Origin: Bacteroidota bacterium
Lineage (GTDB): Bacteria > Bacteroidota > Bacteroidia > Flavobacteriales > Flavobacteriaceae
DNA length: 64,000 nt
Assembly: GCA_029557895.1 (NCBI GenBank)
Contig: JAKQHT010000021.1
Location: forward strand, 1 to 64,000
Direction of reading: 5' to 3'
The notes under the pieces are model-generated. The model saw only the letters and a list, made by a program, of their open reading frames with translations, ran no database searches and had not been told where the DNA came from. Made by a program: the position numbers and the translations under genes. This document shows, in pieces, positions 57,216 through 64,000 of the stretch. The stretch's first letter is position 1. Every line of letters starts with the position of its first letter.

Positions 57216-57437
57216 TTACGGTACTGGGTCATAACCGCTGCGTCCCCATGGGTGACAACTGAAAATACGCTTTACGGCCAACCAACCGCCTTTGAACAGG
57301 CCGTGTTTTTCTAATGCCTCACGCGCATATTGCGAGCAAGTGGGGTGGAACCTACAGGTAGCGGGCGTCAATGGCGAAATGAACAACTGGTAAAACCGGA
57401 TCAGTAAAATAAAGGGATATATGAGCAGTTTTTTCAT
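57216..57437 (-). CDS. yidD: Membrane protein insertion efficiency factor YidD
   Basis: YidD is a small amphipathic protein that assists YidC. The 73 residues include a hydrophobic N-terminal helix, then the family block [22 protein letters not shown] and [21 protein letters not shown] with three of its cysteines. The usual yidC/rnpA neighbours are absent here; it follows cysS by 23 bases. It is transcribed towards lgt. Confidence 0.93.
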   Translation of the reverse strand: MKKLLIYPFILLIRFYQLFISPLTPATCRFHPTCSQYAREALEKHGLFKGGWLAVKRIFSCHPWGRSGYDPVP

Positions 57438-57460
57438 TTAGCACACCGATTGTAAGGCAT

Positions 57461-58951
57461 TTAGTTGGTGCTGAATGTTGTACCATCCTTACCGTCGTTA
57501 AGTTGTATGCCTTTGGCGGCCAGTTCGTTCCGTATTTTGTCAGAAAGCGCAAAATCTTTGTTGGCTCTTGCTTCCTGTCGCAATTGGATAAGGAGCTCCA
57601 CCGCCGCCGTAAGTTTGTCGGTTGTGGTTTCTGCTACTTTGGTCACGTTTACCAGTCCGAGGATGTCAAAGGCAAAATCGTGGATGGTTGTTTTGAGCAG
57701 TTCAAGATCCGTGCCGGTAATAGTTGCATTGCCTTCTTTGATCTGGTTGATAAATTTTACCGCTTCAAATAAATTGGCGATGACCATCGGTGAATTGAAA
57801 TCGTCGTTCATGGCGTCGTAGCACGATTGCCGCCATTCCAATATATTAACCGTGGAAACCGAGGCTGTTTTTAGCTCGTCAAGAATATTGATAGCATCCA
57901 TCAACCTATAAAATCCTTTTTCACTGGCCAAAAGGCCGTTGTTTGTAAAATCCAATACGCTTCGGTAGTGGGCTTGCAACATGAAAAACCTTGCTACGCT
58001 CGGTGCATACGCTTTGGTAATGTGTGGATTGTCGCCAGAGAAAATTTCGTTGGGCAGAATGTAATTGCCCGTGGATTTTGCCATTTTCTTGCCGTTCATG
58101 ATAAGCATATTGGCATGCATCCAATAGTTTACAGGCGTTTGGTTGTTACAGGCCTCACCTTGGGCAATCTCACATTCGTGATGTGGGAATTTCAAGTCCA
58201 TTCCTCCACCGTGAATATCAAAATGTTCTCCCAGATATTTGGTGCTCATAGCGGTACATTCTAAATGCCATCCGGGAAAACCGTCACTCCACGGTGATGG
58301 CCAACGCATGATGTGCTGTGGCTCGGCTTTTTTCCACAGTGCAAAATCTTGTGGGTTTTTCTTGTCGCCCTGTCCGTCGAGTTCACGGGTGTTGTGAATG
58401 AGGTCTTCCACATTGCGCTTGCTCAAAATGCCATATTGTTTGGTTTCGTTGTATTTCAAAACGTCAAAATATACAGACCCGTTAACCTCATAAGCCAAGC
58501 CCTTGTCCATGATTATTTTGATGATTTCTATCTGTTCTATAATGTGTCCGGTGGCAGTGGGTTCGATGCTCGGGGGCAAAAAGTTGAACGTATTGAGGAT
58601 GTTGTGAAAATCTACGGTATAACGTTGTACCACTTCCATCGGTTCTATTTCCTCCAAACGTGCTTTTTTGGCGATGCGGTCTTCACCGGCATCAGCATCG
58701 TTTTCCAAATGGCCGGCATCGGTTATGTTTCTCACGAAGCGAACTTTGTAGCCAAGATGCCTGAAATATCTGAATATCATATCAAAAGACATGAAAGTTC
58801 TTACATTGCCCAAATGGACATTGCTGTAAACCGTTGGCCCACAAACATACATACCAACATAACCGGGGTGTATGGGACGAAAAAGCTCTTTCTCGCCGCT
58901 CAAGGAATTGTAGATACTGATGTGCTGTTGTTCGTAAAGCTGCATGGGCAT
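57461..58951 (-). CDS. cysS: Cysteinyl-tRNA synthetase
   Basis: CysRS charges tRNA-Cys. The protein has 496 residues. The class I HIGH motif appears as HLGN in [16 protein letters not shown], the zinc-binding Cys of the active site is in MYVCGPT (and later CTAMS, HECEI), and KMSKS is MAKST in [12 protein letters not shown]. The anticodon-binding part follows to the C-terminus ([18 protein letters not shown]). An extended frame goes back to 59005. The start at 58951 (MPMQLYEQQ) was chosen because the residues before it are not conserved; a Met two codons later is equally possible. Confidence 0.95.
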   Translation of the reverse strand: MPMQLYEQQHISIYNSLSGEKELFRPIHPGYVGMYVCGPTVYSNVHLGNVRTFMSFDMIFRYFRHLGYKVRFVRNITDAGHLENDADAGEDRIAKKARLEEIEPMEVVQRYTVDFHNILNTFNFLPPSIEPTATGHIIEQIEIIKIIMDKGLAYEVNGSVYFDVLKYNETKQYGILSKRNVEDLIHNTRELDGQGDKKNPQDFALWKKAEPQHIMRWPSPWSDGFPGWHLECTAMSTKYLGEHFDIHGGGMDLKFPHHECEIAQGEACNNQTPVNYWMHANMLIMNGKKMAKSTGNYILPNEIFSGDNPHITKAYAPSVARFFMLQAHYRSVLDFTNNGLLASEKGFYRLMDAINILDELKTASVSTVNILEWRQSCYDAMNDDFNSPMVIANLFEAVKFINQIKEGNATITGTDLELLKTTIHDFAFDILGLVNVTKVAETTTDKLTAAVELLIQLRQEARANKDFALSDKIRNELAAKGIQLNDGKDGTTFSTN

Positions 58952-59124
58952 TGTTTGGAAATTAAGGAATTTAGTTGTTGAGATGTTCGTGGAAGGTTTT
59001 GTCAATAACGTTATTTATGTATATAATTGATTGATTATTATCTTATTTACAAGTTTCAATCTTTTCAAATGAATGTAAATTCATAATTGCGCATTTGGTA
59101 TTATTTATACGTCAATGTTCCTTG

Positions 59125-59802
59125 TTAAAACGGTGTTTCGAGTTTGATATATTCCAAAAACTCCCGTTTCATTTCTTTTTCTTTGAACCTGCCCCCAAAT
59201 TCAGAAGTAACGGTGCTGCTGTCAATATCTTTAATGCCCCGGGAATTGACACATAGATGCTTGGCGTCTATAACGCATGCCACGTCTTGTGTGTCGAGGA
59301 CTTTTTGCAATTCTCTGACAATCTGTATAGTGAGTCGTTCTTGTACTTGTGGCCGTTTGGCAAAATAATCAACAATACGGTTCATTTTTGAAAGCCCCAC
59401 AACTTTACCTTTGGAGATGTAAGCTACATGGGCTTTCCCGACGATTGGCAACAAATGGTGCTCGCATGTAGAATAGACCGTTATGTTCTTTTCCACCAGC
59501 ATTTCGCCATATTTGTATTTGTTTTCAAACGTAGAGGCAGATGGTTTTTTCTTTGGGTCGAGTCCCCCAAAAAGTTCTTTGACAAACATTTTGGCAACGC
59601 GCATGGGAGTGCCCTGTAGGCTATCGTCTGTTAGGTCAAGGCCGAGGGTTTCCATTATATGTCTTACATCATCCTTGATGATATCGATTTTTTCGTCTTG
59701 GGTCAGCCGAAAAGCATCTTCTCGCAACGGGGTCTCAAATGAGGTGCCGACATGTCCATCGCCCAGTGATTCAAAATCTTCTATGTTTTTTTCTGTTTTC
59801 AT
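59125..59802 (-). CDS. folE: GTP cyclohydrolase I
   Basis: FolE converts GTP to dihydroneopterin triphosphate, the first step of folate and (through QueD/QueE) queuosine synthesis. The protein has 225 residues. The zinc-binding Cys and His are in TCEHHLLPIVGKAHVAYI and the later QDVACVIDAKHLCVNSRG; the substrate-binding QVQERLT is also present. The first 35 residues are a low-complexity extension. A promoter box TATCTTTG is on the minus strand at 59844-59837. It feeds queE (43579) functionally, although the genes are not adjacent. Confidence 0.95.
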   Translation of the reverse strand: MKTEKNIEDFESLGDGHVGTSFETPLREDAFRLTQDEKIDIIKDDVRHIMETLGLDLTDDSLQGTPMRVAKMFVKELFGGLDPKKKPSASTFENKYKYGEMLVEKNITVYSTCEHHLLPIVGKAHVAYISKGKVVGLSKMNRIVDYFAKRPQVQERLTIQIVRELQKVLDTQDVACVIDAKHLCVNSRGIKDIDSSTVTSEFGGRFKEKEMKREFLEYIKLETPF

Positions 59803-59836
59803 CGTGTTTCGTCAATGTGCTTAAAAAAGCAAAGCG

Positions 59837-59844
59837 CAAAGATA
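59837..59844 (-). promoter_or_regulatory. -7 promoter box of folE
   Basis: The minus strand reads TATCTTTG, a full match, 34 bases before the folE start. Confidence 0.6.
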
Positions 59845-59990
59845 AGCATTAAAAATATTGATTAAAAGGGTAGGGATTTTTTAATTTGAAATGTTATAGT
59901 GATGATCAAGACAACCTTTTAATTACCACTTTTAACATTTTGTTTCTTAAAAAAGAATTAAATTCAACCCCTTAATCCAATTGATACGCA

Positions 59991-60455
59991 ATGAGAATAA
60001 AAACCGCATTAGTACTGGCCTTCATAACAAGCATTTTGGCTGTCAATGAAGCCTTCCCTCAACAATTCAAAAGATATTCCCAGCAACTTACAAATTATCA
60101 GTCCAATGTAGATGCGCCATTGACCTCCAAAGAACACTCACAGATTGTTGAGGCCTTTGGAGACCAAGCGCAGGCATTGGTATTCGATAGGCCGCAACGC
60201 GTCAAAGACCTGAAACATTTGTTGCGCAACAGGATTGAAATAGTGGAAGCACCTGGCGGGCTAAAACCTTGCCCTTCACTGTCCGAAGTGCCATTGTTCG
60301 ACCTTTATGTGCCAAACCTCAAGAGGGATTCACATTTTGACCCAAAGACCTTCAATCCCTTAAAATACAATTTTGAGTTTTGGTCCTCGAGTGCCTCCAT
60401 GTACAAAGTGGATAGCACCAATTATTACATCATTATCAAAGCACAACACCAATAA
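59991..60455 (+). CDS. Small secreted protein of unknown function
   Basis: This 154-residue protein has a signal peptide (residues 1-24, cut near AFPQQ). The mature part has no recognised domain; it contains two prolines-cysteine segments (LKPCPSLSEVP) and an aromatic end (FEFWSSSASMYKVDSTNYYIIIKAQ). It is encoded 103 bases upstream of the large CUB/PKD protein in the same direction and may belong to its transcription unit. Orthologues seem limited to related flavobacteria, but I could not check. Confidence 0.65.
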   Translation: MRIKTALVLAFITSILAVNEAFPQQFKRYSQQLTNYQSNVDAPLTSKEHSQIVEAFGDQAQALVFDRPQRVKDLKHLLRNRIEIVEAPGGLKPCPSLSEVPLFDLYVPNLKRDSHFDPKTFNPLKYNFEFWSSSASMYKVDSTNYYIIIKAQHQ

Positions 60456-60558
60456 TTAATAGCACAAAACAAACAGGCATCTTGGGCAGAACATTTTTTT
60501 TATACAGAATACAGCTCAAAGGGTGTCACAATGACCATTGACTAAAATATTTGATCAA

Positions 60559-63500
60559 ATGAAAAATAGTACTTTCCTCATTCTTACTTTTTTTTGCTCC
60601 ATTGGCGTATTTTCACAGGATATCTTCATGCAGAACGGTACCTTCAACCAATGTTCCGGTACATTGTACGATTCAGGTGGGAGTAGTGGCAATTATAGCA
60701 GTAATGAAAATTATGTCCTTACCATCTGCCCGGAAAATCCGGGTCAGACGATCCAACTGGAATTCACGGCATTCAACACGCAGCTCAATGCAGACATACT
60801 TACTATTTATAATGGTGACTCCACGGCAGAACCCGTCTTTGGAAGCTATTCAGGTGGAGGCGTCAATAATAACCCGGGATTTGTTTCTGCCACACAGGAC
60901 AATACAACAGGTTGTATTACCTTGGAGTTTATATCCGATGGTGCAGGTACCGGATCTGGTTGGGCAGCAACCATCTCGTGCATGACACCTTGCCAAACGA
61001 TCAACTCGCAAATAGACAGCGCCACACCGGCACCCAATAACTTGGGCTATATCAGGGTTTGTCCAAACGAAACGATTACACTTCAGGGCAGTGCTACCTT
61101 TTCTGTGGATGGTACTGGAGCTACATATGAATGGGATTTGGGCGATGGCAATACTATTGCAGGACAAACCGCAACTTTCTCATATCCAGATCCGGGAGTT
61201 TATATTGTCAACTTGAACGTTAGGGACAGCAATACATCCGTAGATCCACTGGGTTGCGATAACAATAATTTGATCAATCAAGTCATCCAAGTAGCTACAG
61301 AGCCCGATTTTACAGGTACACAACCTGCTGACATTAACCTTTGCTATGGCGAGACCACTACCATACCCGGCGTGGTTAACCCAGTAGAGTTTATAAACAG
61401 TTGTACACCACCGGTCAGTGGAGTGACCTTTTTGCCCGATGGGAACGGTGTGTCCTACGAAACTTCTGTAACTGTGGATTGTTACGAATCTTCAATGACC
61501 TTGACAGATATCAACCAATTGATGTCCATTTGTGTTACTATGGAACATTCCTATCTGGGTGATTTGGATATTGAAATCATTTCTCCTAATGGCCAGACAG
61601 TTCGTATGCATGATCAAGGAGGAGGCTCGGCCAATTTGGGTATTCCTTGGGCTACAGGAGCAGTTGATGGACAAAGCGGAAATACAACACCCGGTATTGG
61701 TGCGCAATACTGTTTTGTTCCGGGTAATGCCTATCCAACCTTGGTTGGAGGCATAGTGGCAGGAGGGGTTTTCCCGTCTGGCAACGGCCCCGGGACTTAT
61801 ACAGACACTTACGTACCGGCTGGAAATTATAGTTCGTATGCGCCTTTGACAGGATTGTTGGGCTCACCTCTCAATGGCGTTTGGACCTTAAGGATTGTTG
61901 ATAATATAGGTTTGGACAATGGCTATGTCTTTGCATGGAGCATTGAGTTCGACCCCAACTTACAGCCACCGGAATTGTCTTTTACCCCGGTTATAACTTC
62001 TGAAGGATGGGATCCTGACCCTACGATCTCTGCTACTAATGGCAATGTCATTACTGTTGCTCCAACAGTTGCTGGGCAGTATTGCTATACCTATCGTGTC
62101 ACCGATGATTTTGGTTGTGAATATACAAAAGAAGTCTGTATTACCATGGAGCCGGAACTTTTTGGCGATGTAAGTGCAGTGTCAGACAACCTTTGCACCG
62201 GTGGCGATGCCGAGTTTGTCATAACAGGTGTCCCCAACGCCGAAGCTACCTATCAAATCAACGGAGGGCCGCCACAAACAGTCGTATTGGATGGTAATGG
62301 TGAAGCCATTGTAACCATTGTTGCGCCTCCCGTAGATCAAACACTGGTTTTGACCAATATCCTTACCATCAACAGTCCTATTACTGGAAACGCCATCATC
62401 GCAACCGGTGGTGCCAATCCAGAAAATGCCATAGGTCCTATCGAAGCCAATGGAACTGCCCCCAATAATACAAATTCAGCAAAAATAGAAAGTGGTGCCA
62501 CATCACTGACTTTGACATTGGGCCACATTGTCCCTGCAGGAACAGTCATTACCATCAGTGCTGCAAAAAACAACACCAACTCCAATATGACCGTTACGGA
62601 TGGAACGAATACAAACAACATAAACACTGGCGCGTTGAATGTATTGACCTACCATACATTTACTCTTGGTGCAGATACAGATCAGTTGATATTTACAAGG
62701 GTAACCGGTGATTTTTGGATTGATGGCGTCGTCTATACGTTTACACCTTATGGTTGTGACCTCGCTTTGAATGAGAGCGCCACGGTTTATATAGGTCAAA
62801 TATATGACACATCATTTACTTTACAGCCTTCATGTACTGGTGCAACAGCCACAATTACGGGAGATATAGGTGGTATTTTTGCTTTTGATGACCCACAGCC
62901 AACAGACGGTGCGGTAATCGACCCAACTACTGGTAGCATAACTAATGGGACGGAAGGCACTACTTATAGCGTAATTTATTCGTTTCCCGGAAACTGTGGT
63001 CCAAATTTGACCCAATCCGTGACCACATTGGCTCCTGACGATTCATCTTTCTCCTTGACTTCAACTTGTGACGGTGCAGTTGCATCAATCACGGGGCTGG
63101 GAGGTGGCACATTCTCGTTTAACCCAGTTCCAACTGACGGAGCAACCATCGATCCGGTAACAGGTACAGTAACCGGCGGTTTTTCCGGCACGACCTATAC
63201 AATAGTTTATACTACCAATGGTAATTGCCCTACTTCAACATCCCATAGTTTCGACCCTATATCGCCAGATGACGGCTCCTTTTCGCTCACCCCTACTTGT
63301 GACGGCGCCACGGCAACAGTCACGGGTCTTGCCGGTGGCGTGTTTGGATTTGATCCGGTTCCCACAGACGGTGCGATGATCGACCCGTCGACAGGTACCA
63401 TAACTGGTGGTACTCATGGAGCGACTTATACCATACGTTATACAACCAACGGTAGTTGTCCAGTATCCAATACTTTGAGTGTTACTGTATTATCACTCGA

Positions 63501-64000
63501 CGATGGAGCGTTTACGCTTACGCCTACTTGTGACGGTGCTACGGCTACGGTCACTGGTCTTGGTGGAGGTACCTTTGCATTTGACCCAGACCCAATGGAT
63601 GGTGCAATAATCAATGCTACAACGGGTACCGTAACAGGTGGTGTTTCGGGCGCTACATATATAATTAGTTATACAACATCAGGAGTTTGTCCTGTAACGG
63701 TAACCAACAGCGTCACAGTGCTTCCTTCTGAAGACGCTTCGTTTGTAGTCACACCAACTTGCGATGGTGGTACGGTTAACATCACTGGCGATCCTAATGG
63801 AACATTCGCTTTCAGTCCAGCCCCATCTGATGGTGCGGTTATCGATCCTGTCACGGGTGAAGTAACAGGAGGCACACCCGGTGCAACTTACACTATTAGT
63901 TATACGACTGTTGGTAACTGCCCGGATATGATTACACAACAGTTCACCGTACTATCTGCTGATGATTCTTCATTCACTATCATTCCAACTTGTGATGGTG
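60559..64000 (+). CDS. Large secreted surface protein: CUB, PKD, P-domain, 77-residue repeats (partial, right end open)
   Basis: The frame runs without a stop from the ATG at 60559 to the window edge, 1147 codons. A signal peptide (residues 1-19, cut at FS-QD) leads a CUB domain (about 32-141; GGSSGNYSSNENYVLTI and ILTIYNGDSTAEPVFG), a PKD domain (about 168-224; YEWDLGDGN), and a proprotein-convertase P-domain (about 316-464; SYLGDLDIEIISPNG and GVWTLRIVDNIG). From about residue 758 tandem repeats of 77 residues begin. This domain set is typical of Bacteroidetes surface or secreted adhesins exported by the type IX system, whose C-terminal sorting domain would lie outside the window. Ligand unknown. 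No enzyme domain is visible. Confidence 0.9.
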   Translation, partial: MKNSTFLILTFFCSIGVFSQDIFMQNGTFNQCSGTLYDSGGSSGNYSSNENYVLTICPENPGQTIQLEFTAFNTQLNADILTIYNGDSTAEPVFGSYSGGGVNNNPGFVSATQDNTTGCITLEFISDGAGTGSGWAATISCMTPCQTINSQIDSATPAPNNLGYIRVCPNETITLQGSATFSVDGTGATYEWDLGDGNTIAGQTATFSYPDPGVYIVNLNVRDSNTSVDPLGCDNNNLINQVIQVATEPDFTGTQPADINLCYGETTTIPGVVNPVEFINSCTPPVSGVTFLPDGNGVSYETSVTVDCYESSMTLTDINQLMSICVTMEHSYLGDLDIEIISPNGQTVRMHDQGGGSANLGIPWATGAVDGQSGNTTPGIGAQYCFVPGNAYPTLVGGIVAGGVFPSGNGPGTYTDTYVPAGNYSSYAPLTGLLGSPLNGVWTLRIVDNIGLDNGYVFAWSIEFDPNLQPPELSFTPVITSEGWDPDPTISATNGNVITVAPTVAGQYCYTYRVTDDFGCEYTKEVCITMEPELFGDVSAVSDNLCTGGDAEFVITGVPNAEATYQINGGPPQTVVLDGNGEAIVTIVAPPVDQTLVLTNILTINSPITGNAIIATGGANPENAIGPIEANGTAPNNTNSAKIESGATSLTLTLGHIVPAGTVITISAAKNNTNSNMTVTDGTNTNNINTGALNVLTYHTFTLGADTDQLIFTRVTGDFWIDGVVYTFTPYGCDLALNESATVYIGQIYDTSFTLQPSCTGATATITGDIGGIFAFDDPQPTDGAVIDPTTGSITNGTEGTTYSVIYSFPGNCGPNLTQSVTTLAPDDSSFSLTSTCDGAVASITGLGGGTFSFNPVPTDGATIDPVTGTVTGGFSGTTYTIVYTTNGNCPTSTSHSFDPISPDDGSFSLTPTCDGATATVTGLAGGVFGFDPVPTDGAMIDPSTGTITGGTHGATYTIRYTTNGSCPVSNTLSVTVLSLDDGAFTLTPTCDGATATVTGLGGGTFAFDPDPMDGAIINATTGTVTGGVSGATYIISYTTSGVCPVTVTNSVTVLPSEDASFVVTPTCDGGTVNITGDPNGTFAFSPAPSDGAVIDPVTGEVTGGTPGATYTISYTTVGNCPDMITQQFTVLSADDSSFTIIPTCDG
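62830..64000 (+). repeat. Tandem 231-bp repeats within the surface-protein gene
   Basis: The segment encoding PTCDGATATVTG recurs at 63064, 63295, 63526, 63757 and 63988, exactly 231 bp (77 codons) apart. A more diverged first unit with TGCTGGT-like sequence starts at 62830, 234 bp earlier. Each unit contains TCDG, then GGTFAFDPxPxDGA, IDPVTGTVTGG and TYTISYTT. The units are similar in protein but not identical in DNA. The series continues past the window edge. Confidence 0.92.

Overview
The window comes from a member of the Bacteroidetes, class Flavobacteriia and most likely family Flavobacteriaceae. The evidence is Bacteroidetes-type promoters (-7 box TAnnTTTG) in front of many genes, no usable Shine-Dalgarno sequences, a fused SecDF, a CUB/PKD surface protein of the type IX-secretion style, and conserved flavobacterial families (DUF349, DUF368, DUF3810, DUF2911, a CarboxypepD_reg-type TonB receptor). 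The genus cannot be fixed from the sequence alone. No rRNA or tRNA gene was found.

Region 1 (1-5371) is the accessory part: a compact type II-C CRISPR-Cas9 locus. An array of 21 repeats with 20 complete spacers runs off the left edge. It is followed by a 56-bp hairpin that carries the end of the CRISPR repeat, a lone ParD-like ribbon-helix-helix gene with its own palindromic operator, and a complete 1129-residue Cas9. Divergent from cas9 lies a well-formed tracrRNA whose anti-repeat pairs with the repeat, ending in a UUCG-loop terminator. No cas1 or cas2 is present in the window. The small regulator sits where the adaptation genes are usually found. The region looks more AT-rich than the rest.

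Region 2 (5473-20515) is core genome: mazG, a DUF349 protein, an operon of two tandem DUF368 (undecaprenyl-phosphate translocase family) genes with aroE, a TPR protein, an OstA/LptA-like protein with a class III aminotransferase, and a relA/spoT homologue followed by a Fur-family regulator and purA. Region 3 (20617-28724) holds an Rrf2 regulator with four cysteines and, downstream, a tight operon of TonB receptor, TSUP/TauE permease, 1-Cys peroxiredoxin and FAD protein. I infer a sulfur or redox function. An M48 protease and an RNA methyltransferase lie next to it.

Region 4 (28805-44768) contains a lipoprotein, two amidohydrolase-family genes with degenerate domains, a DUF3810 protease-like protein, pepD, ffh, folD, rluF, an alpha/beta hydrolase, a small lipoprotein, a HerA-like ATPase, queE and a DUF2911 protein. 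Region 5 (45017-55265) carries asnB, gyrB, a DUF6588-like barrel protein, mdh, a small secreted protein and secDF, several of them separated by clear terminators. Region 6 (55813-64000) has lgt coupled to a DUF192 lipoprotein, yidD, cysS, folE, a small secreted protein, and the first 1147 codons of a large secreted protein with CUB, PKD, P-domain and 77-residue tandem repeats, open at the right edge.
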